DNA of 64,000 bases, taken from DAOULY01 sp034414595. GTDB taxonomy: Bacteria > Chloroflexota > Dehalococcoidia > SZUA-161 > JAUWZY01. Positions 1 through 7,918 of this stretch are shown here, in pieces (position 1 is the first letter of the stretch; every line of letters starts with the position of its first letter). The stretch lies in the NCBI GenBank assembly GCA_034414595.1, contig DAOULY010000021.1:372001-436000 (forward strand), in the 5' to 3' direction. The translations under genes and the position numbers were made by a program. The notes under the pieces are model-generated. The model saw nothing but the letters and a program-made list of their open reading frames with translations, was not told where the DNA came from and searched no databases.

Positions 1-340
1 TGGTGAAAGGGTAGTCAGCCACCTCGGGCAAGGCATTGCTGATCGCCGAGAGCAGTTGTGATTTGCCCACATTGGGCAGGCCGACCAGGATCGCCTGACC
101 TGCTCCCTCCCGGTCCACCTGATAGCTATCCCCTTTTTTCCCGAGGGCATATTTCCTCTCCATCTCCTCGGAGAACTTGGCTATCTTCCTCCTCAACTCG
201 GCGCGCAGCTTATCGGTGCCCTTGTGCTTGGGCATTATAGCCAGCATGGTCTCCAGGGCGGCGATCTTCTCCTGGGCCGTCTTGGCGCTTCTGTAGTCTT
301 TTTCCGCCTGGAAGTATTGTGGCGGCAGGTTCGTTGGCAT
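1..340 (-). CDS. DRG-type GTPase with expected C-terminal TGS domain, 3' end beyond the window
   Basis: This is the N-terminal 113 codons of a GTPase of the DRG/Obg-related class (COG1163-like). The start is the ATG whose complement lies at 338-340. The N-terminus [10 protein letters not shown] followed by a lysine-rich helical region containing [10 protein letters not shown] matches the opening of bacterial DRG-type proteins. A P-loop GLPNVGKS is at residues 87-94, and the switch-I entry VADYPFT follows just before the window edge. The G3, G4 and TGS regions lie outside, so the rest of the protein is inferred. It is the last gene of a three-gene minus-strand run, 11 bp after the previous stop. 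The likely role is ribosome-associated GTP hydrolysis, but the precise partner is unknown. Confidence 0.85.
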   Translation of the reverse strand, partial: MPTNLPPQYFQAEKDYRSAKTAQEKIAALETMLAIMPKHKGTDKLRAELRRKIAKFSEEMERKYALGKKGDSYQVDREGAGQAILVGLPNVGKSQLLSAISNALPEVADYPFT

Positions 341-351
341 GATCGGAAGTC

Positions 352-1056
352 CTAAAAACTGCGTCTGCGAAAAATGCTGAGGAAGCGGTCCTCATATTCT
401 CGGAACAGCCCCCAGCGTTCCAATTCCATTTTCAAGACGTTGGCGTCACACTGGCCCTTGCGAACCTGGTCAAAGAGCTCCTCGATTTTGATCCTGACTC
501 CTCTGGGGACGTGGCTCTCATCTATGTCCAGAAAACCCCTGCCCTCCAATTCGGCGACGTTGCTGCGGAAGGAGTTTGCGGTGAAATCGAAGACGAACTT
601 CATCAATGACACATCCCACATATCATCCACGCCCTTGATAACGGCGGCCAGGGCCTCTTTTTCTCTCTCCAGCTTATCGATCAATTTTCCCGCCATCTCA
701 CTTACGGACTCGGAGACGATGTTGGTGCTGCCAAGCTCGTTCTGATAGCGATAGAGGAGCCCGGGCTCATGAGATCCGTAGTGTTGCCGGATGAATTCTG
801 CGTATTCCCTTCCGTGTTCAAAGCCCTGGAACGCATTGAACAGATAGAATGGGGTCACGATCTGTGGCCTTTCCGCAACGACCTTGCCCTCTCGGATCAC
901 GGTCTCATCCTGGCCCTGCGATAGCTCGGCATACACCGGCTCTGTCACCAGGTAGTAGTGTACAGTGGTGACGCCAAAGGTGATCAAAGCTTGCTTTGGC
1001 GGGCGCAACACTTCTGTATTTTGCACCACGTATTCGATATCCCTTGGAACTTCCAT
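352..1056 (-). CDS. Conserved-looking hypothetical protein, 234 aa
   Basis: I do not recognise a family for this 234-residue protein. It has no signal peptide and no membrane helix. The first third has strand-like segments ([15 protein letters not shown]), and the second half looks helical and charged, with [22 protein letters not shown]. It ends in a basic tail ([10 protein letters not shown]). It sits 9 bp downstream of the 195-aa gene and 11 bp upstream of the DRG GTPase, so the three are probably co-transcribed. A role connected with the GTPase is possible from context only. Confidence 0.75.
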   Translation of the reverse strand: MEVPRDIEYVVQNTEVLRPPKQALITFGVTTVHYYLVTEPVYAELSQGQDETVIREGKVVAERPQIVTPFYLFNAFQGFEHGREYAEFIRQHYGSHEPGLLYRYQNELGSTNIVSESVSEMAGKLIDKLEREKEALAAVIKGVDDMWDVSLMKFVFDFTANSFRSNVAELEGRGFLDIDESHVPRGVRIKIEELFDQVRKGQCDANVLKMELERWGLFREYEDRFLSIFRRRSF

Positions 1057-1065
1057 CGCTTACAC

Positions 1066-1653
1066 CTAAGATATGCTTTCTATCTCCTGTTTGTATTCGC
1101 CCAGCAAACTATAGTATTGCGAATCCAGTTGAGCCAGGACCCTGTGCCATTCTTGCTGGAATTCAGGGAGGGCCTCTACATTCATCTTGGTCGGAGCGTT
1201 CGAGCCAAGTTGCACTTGAAGCGCTTGTTGCAACTTGTTTTGTAAATCCTCCTTCAATAACTGGTAGGCTTGTCTTCTTTGCACTTCTCCTTCCTGCTCA
1301 TAATGGCTGAAGATGCGCCTGATCTTGTCATATGCGCCTTCCAGGCGGGCTCTGTCGCGCGTCAGAAGCTTGATTCCCTCCATTGCCTTCTCACTGCTGG
1401 CCTTGGCTTGCTCCTGCCTGGGCAGGTCTATGTTTCGCAGAAACACCTCCCGGGCCCCCTTGATCAGGTGCTCTCGCACCTCTTCTCCCCAGCTATCCAG
1501 CTCGGCGGATATGTCACACTCACCCTTGAGATATTTAGCGGCCAGTTTTTCCCCTTCTGGAGAATATTTCAACTTGGCAAGCTCTTCTGGGGATAGCTTG
1601 ATTTTCTCTGCCCGCTCCAGGGCTTTGTCAAGGGCGCTCTTGATCTCTCCCAT
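1066..1653 (-). CDS. Helical/coiled-coil protein (DUF6657-like), 195 aa
   Basis: The 195-residue protein opens with MGEIKSALDKALERAEKIKL and is almost entirely charged and helical, with long Glu/Lys/Gln-rich stretches consistent with a coiled coil. I recall similar N-termini in proteins annotated DUF6657, but that assignment is from memory and unverified. It has no membrane segment and no cysteines beyond one near residue 45. It is the first gene of a minus-strand trio that ends in the DRG GTPase. About 100 bp separate its start from the divergent oxidoreductase gene, so that gap should hold both promoters. Confidence 0.75.
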   Translation of the reverse strand: MGEIKSALDKALERAEKIKLSPEELAKLKYSPEGEKLAAKYLKGECDISAELDSWGEEVREHLIKGAREVFLRNIDLPRQEQAKASSEKAMEGIKLLTRDRARLEGAYDKIRRIFSHYEQEGEVQRRQAYQLLKEDLQNKLQQALQVQLGSNAPTKMNVEALPEFQQEWHRVLAQLDSQYYSLLGEYKQEIESIS

Positions 1654-1750
1654 ACTGTGTTCCCTTTATGTCTATTATAGCAAAAGTCACCTGTCCGCTA
1701 TGCTTGATGGTGTGCGTGAATAATGTCATTATAGAGGCAAGGAGGACGGT

Positions 1751-3700
1751 ATGCAAAGGCCTGGAGAGCAGAAGTTCCCCCATCTCTTCCAGGAAGGGCG
1801 CTTGGGAAAATTCCAGACCAAGAATCGGGTAAAGTATGCTGCTTGCTCCATCGATAACTTCGGCACCAGAGGCGGTTTTATGACCGATAGAGAGCTGTGC
1901 CGCATGATCGATGTGGTCGGGACCGGCTGCTCCGTGATTACCAATCAGGGGGCCTTCATCGACCCCGGCCCGGCCAAATACATCGGACGGCAGCTTGGGA
2001 TCAGCGATGACAAGTATATCCCGGGGCTGAGGAAGGTGGCTGACCTGATCCATGAGGCCGGAGCTATCGCCATCCAGCAGATAATGCACTGTGGCCGATA
2101 TGGGGGATATGAGGTCGGCTACTGCCTGGTGCCTTCTCTGGTGCCGCAGACGCTGCCCCGGTTCAAACAGCCCAGGGAGATGACCAAAGAGCAGATCAGG
2201 GAGTGCATCGGGGACCACGCTGCGGCAGCGAAACGAGCGATAGAGGCAGGATATGATGGCATCGAGCTCTGTGGCATCATGGGCTACTTGATAACGAACT
2301 TCAACTCCAAGTTCACCAATCAGCGCAGCGATGAATACGGGGGTTCTGTTGAGAACAGAGGGCGGTTCATGCGTGAGGTTATCGCTGCCACCAGGGAAGC
2401 CATTGGCCCTGACTGTCTCATCAGCATCAGGCTCAACGGTGCTGACTTGATGGATGAGTATGGTGGCAATACCCCGGAGGAGTGCCTTGAGTTCTTGAAG
2501 ATGGCAGCAGAGGCTGGCGTGGACCTCCTCAGCGTGTGCATCGGCTGGCAGGAATCGCGCGTTTCCTCCATAGGCAGGGACGTTCCCGATGGTCACTGGC
2601 TCTATATTGCTGAGCAGGTCAAAAAGAGCGTCGATGTCCCCGTTGCCTTCGGCGCACGCTTGAATGACCCTGTGCTGGCCGAGAGAGCCATCGCCGAGGG
2701 CCAGATCGACTTCTGGGAAGTATGTCGGCCATTTCTGGCCGACCCGCTATTGCTGCATAAAGTAGCCGAGGACCGCCCCGAGGACATCAAGCCGTGCATC
2801 GGTTGTCTCTATTGCCTCTCCAGGTTCTTCAATGACGTGCCCTATGGCTGCACCGTGCACCCCAGGATGGGACATGAAGTGGAGCCGGAGTATGACATCA
2901 GGCCAGCAGCACGGCGGAAGAGGATCATGGTGATCGGCGCCGGCCCGGCCGGTCTGGAATGTGCCATAGCCGCAAACCAAAGGGGTCACCAGGTGACCAT
3001 ATATGAGCAGAGCGACCACATCGGGGGTCAGCTGGTTGCCATGTCCAAAGAGATCAATAGCGAAGAGTTGATCGATTTGCTCCGATATTATGAAACTCAG
3101 CTGAGCAAGCTTGGCCTGGAGGTGAAGCTGAATACAGAGGTCACCCGAAGGCTGGTGCGACAACTCAAAGAGGAGGTTGATGCCGTGGTCTTGGCCACTG
3201 GCTCGACCATCGATACGCAGAGGTATAATGGCCGTAATGTGGTCACAGCCCAAGAAGTGCTGGCGGGCCAGGCGTATGTGGGGGCAAAGGTTGTGGTCTG
3301 TGGTGGGGGCAAGGTGGGGCTGGCCACTGCGGAGTATCTGGCCCGGATGGGCAAGGACGTATCCATAGTTGAGGAGGGGAACAACATCGCCAGCGATGTG
3401 ATCTCCACGTGGAGATGGCGCCACCTGTCCTGGGCTCAGGAGCTTGATATCACCGTCCTCGTCGGCACCAAGATAAAGGAGATCGGCGACGGAGGGCTTG
3501 TGGTGGTGGATGCGGCGGGAGATGAGACTTTCCTTCCCGCAGACACTGTAGTGGCGGCAGCGCCGAGAAAACCGAGGCAGGAGCTGGCTGAAGCCCTGGA
3601 ATTTCTCTGCGATGAGCTGCATGTCATCGGCGATGCAGCAGCCCCCCGGTGGCTCCATAACGCCATTCACGATGGCTATCGCCTCGGCGTCATGATCTGA
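1751..3700 (+). CDS. Old-yellow-enzyme/enoate-reductase family FAD/FMN/4Fe-4S oxidoreductase
   Basis: At 649 aa this has the length and domain order of the 2,4-dienoyl-CoA reductase/enoate reductase/BaiCD group. An N-terminal FMN TIM barrel (about 1-340) contains MHCGRYGGYE and NQRSDEYGGSVENRGRF. A cysteine cluster CIGCLYC with a further Cys about 12 residues later should bind [4Fe-4S]. A C-terminal FAD/NAD(P)H module carries two Rossmann motifs, VIGAGPAGLECA and VCGGGKVGLATAEYLA. Such enzymes reduce activated C=C bonds of enoates or enoyl-CoAs with NAD(P)H. The start follows a strong AAGGAGG. It precedes crotonase, DUF35 and thiolase-like genes, which suggests a role in acyl-CoA or ring-compound breakdown. 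The substrate is unknown. Confidence 0.92.
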   Translation: MQRPGEQKFPHLFQEGRLGKFQTKNRVKYAACSIDNFGTRGGFMTDRELCRMIDVVGTGCSVITNQGAFIDPGPAKYIGRQLGISDDKYIPGLRKVADLIHEAGAIAIQQIMHCGRYGGYEVGYCLVPSLVPQTLPRFKQPREMTKEQIRECIGDHAAAAKRAIEAGYDGIELCGIMGYLITNFNSKFTNQRSDEYGGSVENRGRFMREVIAATREAIGPDCLISIRLNGADLMDEYGGNTPEECLEFLKMAAEAGVDLLSVCIGWQESRVSSIGRDVPDGHWLYIAEQVKKSVDVPVAFGARLNDPVLAERAIAEGQIDFWEVCRPFLADPLLLHKVAEDRPEDIKPCIGCLYCLSRFFNDVPYGCTVHPRMGHEVEPEYDIRPAARRKRIMVIGAGPAGLECAIAANQRGHQVTIYEQSDHIGGQLVAMSKEINSEELIDLLRYYETQLSKLGLEVKLNTEVTRRLVRQLKEEVDAVVLATGSTIDTQRYNGRNVVTAQEVLAGQAYVGAKVVVCGGGKVGLATAEYLARMGKDVSIVEEGNNIASDVISTWRWRHLSWAQELDITVLVGTKIKEIGDGGLVVVDAAGDETFLPADTVVAAAPRKPRQELAEALEFLCDELHVIGDAAAPRWLHNAIHDGYRLGVMI

Positions 3701-3701
3701 G

Positions 3702-3839
3702 ACGAGGCATATCGATGGCGGGGCTAAGTCCGGCAGTGGCACCATAGTCCGCTGCGCCGTTACCTTGGCCTCATTGCTCGGCGAGGAGTTGCATATCACT
3801 GATATCAGGGCCGAGAGATACAAACCCTTCTCAAGCTGA
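3702..3839 (+). pseudogene. rtcA: Remnant of rtcA (RNA 3'-terminal phosphate cyclase), N-terminal part only
   Basis: Directly after the oxidoreductase stop, one frame encodes HIDGGAKSGSGTIVRCAVTL and continues through ASLLGEELHITDIRAERYKP before a TGA. This matches the opening of RNA 3'-phosphate cyclases, whose N-terminus has the form IDGS..SGSGTIVR..VALS.LTG..v.I.nIRA.R..PGL. There is no start codon in frame (a TGA lies 9 bp upstream) and the remaining roughly 290 residues are missing. I read it as a degraded fragment rather than a working gene. The identification comes from motif memory. Confidence 0.6.
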
Positions 3840-3881
3840 GGAATTGTTGCACCAGCTTAGCTATAGGCTTTAGCTTTGCAA

Positions 3882-3911
3882 TTGGCATTGGCCTCTTTTT
3901 TGTGGTATACT
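3882..3911 (+). promoter_or_regulatory. Sigma-70-type promoter for the crotonase/DUF35/thiolase genes
   Basis: TTGGCA at 3882-3887 and TATACT at 3906-3911 are separated by 18 bp. The predicted transcript would start near 3918 and leave a leader of about 115 nt. The leader contains a GCCCC/GGGGC hairpin around 3998-4017, just ahead of the GGGGGT ribosome site of the crotonase gene. Between the rtcA remnant and this promoter I see nothing else. Confidence 0.5.
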
Positions 3912-4031
3912 AAAATTTGATGTGACCACAGCGGATTCGATGCTCTCCCCATAGCTCCGCCAACCGAGTGTGTCTCGAAGCTTTGAAAACTGCATGGTAT
4001 GCCCCGCACTATGGGGCGATACAGGGGGTAA

Positions 4032-4826
4032 ATGGATATGGGCTATGAAACGCTTGTCTTGGATCAGGAAAACGGCATTGCCACAGTCACCCTCAACCGC
4101 CCCCAGAAGATGAACGCACTAAATGAGCAACTTGTCTCTGAGTTGGTGCAGGTGACAGAGGAGATCAGCCAGGATGATGCCGTGAAAGCGGTGATACTGA
4201 CTGGAGCGGGTCGAGCCTTTTGTGCCGGCGGCGATGTCTCCGGTCTGCCGCTGTTCTATATGACGGATGCAGATGAGATCAGGGCGTTTCTCAAGAAACT
4301 CAATCGGATACCACTCAACCTGAGAAATATGGCCAAGCCGGTGATTGCCGCGGTGAACGGGGCGGCTGTGGGAGCCGGCTGCAGCCTTGTCATGGCTTGC
4401 GACATTATAATAGCCTCTGAGACCGCTATATTTGGGCAGGCTTTTGTCAACGTGGGCTATCATCCTGACTCAGGGTCGAGTTACTTCTTGCCCCGGTTGG
4501 TCGGTGTGGCTAAAGCTTGCGAGCTCATCCTCACCGGGAAGACCATCGACGCCGGGGAGGCGGAAAGGATAGGTCTGGTAAATCAGGTTGTGCCTTCAGA
4601 GGCATTGATGGCTACAGCGAAGGAATTGGCGCTTAAGATCGCCACTGGTCCCACAGTGGCGATTGGCCTGGCCAAGCGTTGCATATATGAAGGACTACAG
4701 ATGAGTTTGGAACAAGCCCTGGACTATGAGCTGGAGGGGGCCACTTCGAGCATACTGACGGAGGATGAAACTGAGGGTGTAAATGCCTTCAAGGAGAAAA
4801 GGAAGCCGGTATTCAAGGGAAGGTAG
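4032..4826 (+). CDS. Enoyl-CoA hydratase/isomerase (crotonase family)
   Basis: This 264-residue protein has the crotonase layout: an early LNRPQKMNALNEQL segment, the CoA-binding/oxyanion loop GAGRAFCAGGDVS, then AVNGAAVGAGCSLVMACDI. At the second catalytic Glu region it reads GYHPDSGSSYFLPRLVG, more like PaaG/isomerase-type crotonases than classical hydratases, so hydration, isomerisation or another CoA-ester chemistry are all possible. The ATG follows GGGGGTAA. It leads a three-gene run with the DUF35 and thiolase-like genes (35 bp and 14 bp gaps), consistent with one acyl-CoA pathway. Confidence 0.93.
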   Translation: MDMGYETLVLDQENGIATVTLNRPQKMNALNEQLVSELVQVTEEISQDDAVKAVILTGAGRAFCAGGDVSGLPLFYMTDADEIRAFLKKLNRIPLNLRNMAKPVIAAVNGAAVGAGCSLVMACDIIIASETAIFGQAFVNVGYHPDSGSSYFLPRLVGVAKACELILTGKTIDAGEAERIGLVNQVVPSEALMATAKELALKIATGPTVAIGLAKRCIYEGLQMSLEQALDYELEGATSSILTEDETEGVNAFKEKRKPVFKGR

Positions 4827-4861
4827 ATAATGGGCATTAACAAGCATGAGAGAGGGGGATT

Positions 4862-5287
4862 ATGAGCCAAGCAAAGCAGATTCCAGTGGTAGAAGGACTG
4901 TTCACCTTGTCCGATGACGGAGCCAATCTCATTGGCACAAAGTGCAATTCCTGCGGCAATTACTATTTCCCCAAGAGCATAAGCTGCAGGAACCCCAATT
5001 GTAACGAGAAAAAGGTGGAGGAAGTATCCCTCAGTCGGCGGGGCAAGCTCTACACATATACTATTCAGTACTATGAGCCCCCGCCACCGTTCAAAATGGA
5101 GCCATTTGCCCCCTATGCCATAGGCTTGGTTGAGCTGCCAGAGGGAGTGCGTGTTATGGGGCAGATGACAGGTTGTGATTTCGATAGCATCAAGATAGGC
5201 ATGGAAGTGGAGACCGTGGTAGAAAGGCTGTACCAGGACGAACAAGGTAACGAAGTTGTCACCTGGAAGTTTAAGCCAGTGAGCTAG
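4862..5287 (+). CDS. DUF35 zinc-ribbon/OB-fold acyl-CoA-associated protein
   Basis: This is a 141-residue protein of the DUF35 type. An N-terminal rubredoxin-like zinc ribbon has CNSCG and, after PKSIS, CRNPNC. It is followed by an OB-fold with GKLYTYTIQYYEPPPPF and PYAIGLVELPEGVRVMGQMT. DUF35 proteins are partners of thiolase-fold enzymes, where they bridge subunits and channel CoA intermediates or activate retro-aldolases. The next gene is thiolase-like and only 14 bp away, which supports a complex of the two. The ATG is preceded by GAGAGGGGGATT. Confidence 0.92.
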   Translation: MSQAKQIPVVEGLFTLSDDGANLIGTKCNSCGNYYFPKSISCRNPNCNEKKVEEVSLSRRGKLYTYTIQYYEPPPPFKMEPFAPYAIGLVELPEGVRVMGQMTGCDFDSIKIGMEVETVVERLYQDEQGNEVVTWKFKPVS

Positions 5288-5301
5288 TCTTAGGAGGTAC
5301 A

Positions 5302-6495
5302 TTGAGAGAAGTATATGTTCTGGGCATAGGTGCACACCCCTGGGGTCGGTTTCCGGAGAAATCCGTGCTGCAGATGGAGATCGAGGCCTGCTCCAAGGCG
5401 CTGGCAGACGCTGGCGTGGAGTGGAAGGATATTCAAGGCATTGGCTGTGCCAGCTCTCGCTTCGGAGGGGGCATGGGCTGGGGATTGCATGGCAATGAGT
5501 TGGCTCAGGCGGTGGCCGAAAGTGGTGTCCCAATATTGAACGTGTCAGCAGCCTGTGCCGCCGGCGGCGCTGCCATTGAGGCTGCCTACCTTATGGTAGC
5601 CAGCGGCGTGTGCGACATAGTCCTGGCAGTGGGTGGGGAGAAGATGCCCAAGGGGTTCATCGCGCGCACTCCAGGCGCTGCTGACGATATAAGCGATGTC
5701 GATTACCTGCGGTGGACGTGTATTGGCCTGCCGAATCCTGGCTACTGGGCCATGGACGCTCGCCGCCGTATGGAGGATTTTGGCACCACCGAGGAGATTC
5801 TGGCCAAGGTATCAGTCAAGGCACATAAGAACGCAGTGCCCAACCCTTATTCCAGGTACCGCAAGGAGTTTACGGTGGAGGAGGTACTCCACTCTCCTAT
5901 GGTTGACTACCCCCTGCGCTTGCTTGAAATCTGCGCCGTCAGCGATGGCGCTGCTGCCGCTGTCCTGTGCTCGGCGGAGGCAGCCCGTCAACGCACTACC
6001 AAGCCGATATCTCTGGTTGCCTGTTCTGTAGGCACCGGCCAATTCGGAGATCCGCAAGTACGTATTCCCACTGTCTCCACCAGCGCCAGGGTCACAGCTC
6101 CGCACACCAGTGAGGTAGTGGGTGCGGCGAGGAGGGCCTTTGAGATTGCAGGCATGGGGCCGAAGGACATAGACTTCATTGAGCTACAGGATAACAGCGT
6201 GTGGCAGGAGCTGGCCTGGCCTGAGTTCTGCGGCTTCTTCGAGCCAGGGGAGGGTGACTGGATGCTGGAGAAGGGTGAGACTGGAATCAACGGCAAGCTG
6301 CCAATTAACCCCAGCGGCGGGTTCCTCTCCTTCGGGGAGGCTACTACCGGCATGGGCAACCTCCAGATGTGCGAGCTGGTCTGGCAGCTGAGGGGTCAGG
6401 CCGGGGAGAGGCAGATCGAGAAGGCAAGGGTGGGGATGGCACTGACGCTCGGTTTGGGGGCCAATGGCAGTTCTATCATACTAAAGAAGGATTGA
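5302..6495 (+). CDS. Thiolase-like protein (SCP-x/lipid-transfer type), atypical active site
   Basis: The 397-residue protein has a thiolase fold, with NVSAACAAGGAAIEAAY carrying the nucleophile-position Cys (about residue 85). The two other thiolase landmarks are altered. The usual GHPxGATG is GEATTGMG within NPSGGFLSFGEATTGMG, so the catalytic His is replaced. The C-terminal CxGGGxG is LGLGANGSS and lacks the second Cys. The start is TTG behind TAGGAGGT. With the DUF35 partner it may be a CoA-dependent retro-aldolase or another C-C enzyme of the Ltp2/SCP-x class rather than a beta-ketothiolase. That alternative is inference. Confidence 0.88.
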   Translation: MREVYVLGIGAHPWGRFPEKSVLQMEIEACSKALADAGVEWKDIQGIGCASSRFGGGMGWGLHGNELAQAVAESGVPILNVSAACAAGGAAIEAAYLMVASGVCDIVLAVGGEKMPKGFIARTPGAADDISDVDYLRWTCIGLPNPGYWAMDARRRMEDFGTTEEILAKVSVKAHKNAVPNPYSRYRKEFTVEEVLHSPMVDYPLRLLEICAVSDGAAAAVLCSAEAARQRTTKPISLVACSVGTGQFGDPQVRIPTVSTSARVTAPHTSEVVGAARRAFEIAGMGPKDIDFIELQDNSVWQELAWPEFCGFFEPGEGDWMLEKGETGINGKLPINPSGGFLSFGEATTGMGNLQMCELVWQLRGQAGERQIEKARVGMALTLGLGANGSSIILKKD

Positions 6496-6520
6496 CATTA
6501 TCACCCGAATTGTATACCAT
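6492..6520 (+). promoter_or_regulatory. Possible promoter for the CvpA-like gene
   Basis: A perfect TTGACA at 6492-6497 overlaps the thiolase stop codon. A weak -10 (TACCAT at 6515-6520, or TATACC slightly nearer) follows. The hexamer match is good for -35 and poor for -10, so this is tentative. Confidence 0.35.
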
Positions 6521-6574
6521 AACAAGACAAGGTAGCTAAGCCATTCGTACTCGCTTGAAGCGAGGGGGTGAATT

Positions 6575-7162
6575 ATGAATTGGATCGACATAATATATCT
6601 CATCATCTTGATCGTCACCGGTTTGATCGGATTCTGGAAGGGGCTGATCAAGCTGGTTGTGACTTTCATCTCCCTGGTCCTGGCCATTCTCTTCGGTGGA
6701 TGGGTGAGCCAAGCCCTGACCAGTGCTGCGGGCTGGGAGGTTGAGGGCTCGTCTTCAGGAGCAGTATGGCAGATACTGGCGTTTATTTTTGTCACCATTG
6801 TGCTCTTCGGCATCTTGTACTGGTTGGGCATGAGGCTGGAGACATTTGTCAAGTTTGCCCCGCTGGGCTGGATTAACAAGGCTGCCGGCGCCGGACTGGG
6901 CATCCTCGTCGGCTTTACCATTTGCGGCTATATCTCGGCGATCCTGGGCATGGTGGTAGTTTGGGGAATACCCGCAGGGTATGAACCGGCGCAATGGGTT
7001 TTCGGCGGGGCGTTGGGTGGGGTACAGGAATCCCTGGCGAATGCCATCGAGGCCTCATCCCTGTCACCGGCAGTCAACACCTACTTTACTTGGTTCTCCA
7101 AGATCCTGCCTGATGTGATAGACAAAGCCATGGATATCACTGCCATGGTGCGTCCTGGCTGA
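6575..7162 (+). CDS. CvpA-family inner-membrane protein
   Basis: The 195-residue protein has four hydrophobic helices, at about 5-25, 28-48, 63-88 and 105-128. The opening MNWIDIIYLIILIVTGLIGF and the helix-GFWKGLIKL pattern are those of the CvpA/colicin V production family. The C-terminal 60 residues are soluble and helical. Family members are membrane proteins of poorly defined function in envelope stress and colicin production. It follows GAGGGGG and has about 80 bp upstream with a possible promoter. Its neighbour, endonuclease V, starts 34 bp after its stop. Confidence 0.8.
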   Translation: MNWIDIIYLIILIVTGLIGFWKGLIKLVVTFISLVLAILFGGWVSQALTSAAGWEVEGSSSGAVWQILAFIFVTIVLFGILYWLGMRLETFVKFAPLGWINKAAGAGLGILVGFTICGYISAILGMVVVWGIPAGYEPAQWVFGGALGGVQESLANAIEASSLSPAVNTYFTWFSKILPDVIDKAMDITAMVRPG

Positions 7163-7196
7163 GCTTGCCTCTTCTCCTGATCCGAGGCCGAGGTTC

Positions 7197-7868
7197 ATGA
7201 ACAGGCAGCGTGACCATGATTGGGATGTGACTCCGGCCCGGGCCCAGGAGATCCAAAGGGAACTGGCTGGGCTGGTAGCGAAGAGGCGTGAACTCCACTC
7301 TGTTCAATCTGTGGCAGGCGTAGACATCTCGGCCCCAGACAAGCAGGGGGTAGCGCGGGGGGCGGTGGTTGTCCTACATTATCCTGAGCTCGTCCTCGCC
7401 GAGAGCAGGACGGTGACCAAGAAACTCAGCTTTCCCTATATTCCGGGCCTGCTATCCTTCCGAGAGTCGCCCCTGATCTTGGCTGCTTGCGAGGAGCTAT
7501 CTATAATACCAGACCTGATCCTGGTGGATGGTCAGGGCCTGGCCCACCCCAGGCGATTGGGTCTGGCCTCCCACTTGGGGGTTCTCTGGGATAAGCCGAC
7601 CATAGGTTGTGCCAAGTCCTGCCTCATAGGGAGGCATGAGCCCGTGGGGATGGAGCCGGGATGCTATGCCGAGCTCACCGGTGATGACGAGATAATAGGG
7701 GCCGCACTCAGGACCAGGAAGGGGGCCTCACCGCTATATATTTCTATCGGACATAAGATAGATCTGGCCGCTGCCCTGGAGTGGGTGTTGAACTGCTGCC
7801 GGGGGTACCGCATCCCTGAGCCCACCAGGCTGGCCCATCTCGCAGCCTCCGGCAGGCTTCAAGGCTAG
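7197..7868 (+). CDS. nfi: Endonuclease V (deoxyinosine 3' endonuclease)
   Basis: This 223-residue protein shows the endonuclease V blocks in order: VAGVDIS (first catalytic Asp), FPYIPGLLSFRESP (wedge Tyr/Pro and catalytic Glu), PDLILVDGQGLAHPRRLGLASHLG (second Asp) and the late ISIGHKIDLAAAL. The enzyme nicks DNA (and in some species RNA) one nucleotide 3' of inosine, starting repair of deaminated adenine. Length is normal for the family. The ATG follows GAGGCCGAGGTTC. It sits between the CvpA-like gene and prfB on the same strand. Confidence 0.95.
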   Translation: MNRQRDHDWDVTPARAQEIQRELAGLVAKRRELHSVQSVAGVDISAPDKQGVARGAVVVLHYPELVLAESRTVTKKLSFPYIPGLLSFRESPLILAACEELSIIPDLILVDGQGLAHPRRLGLASHLGVLWDKPTIGCAKSCLIGRHEPVGMEPGCYAELTGDDEIIGAALRTRKGASPLYISIGHKIDLAAALEWVLNCCRGYRIPEPTRLAHLAASGRLQG

Positions 7869-7918
7869 GTGCCCAAGGAAATGGGTCACCAGGCAAGGCT
7901 ATTTGGCTGAGAGGGACA

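Noticed and set aside
1628..3823. Two long minus-strand open frames (322 and 358 codons) opposite the oxidoreductase gene
   Set aside because: They are antisense to a gene with clear FMN, Fe-S and FAD motifs, and their translations show no domain.
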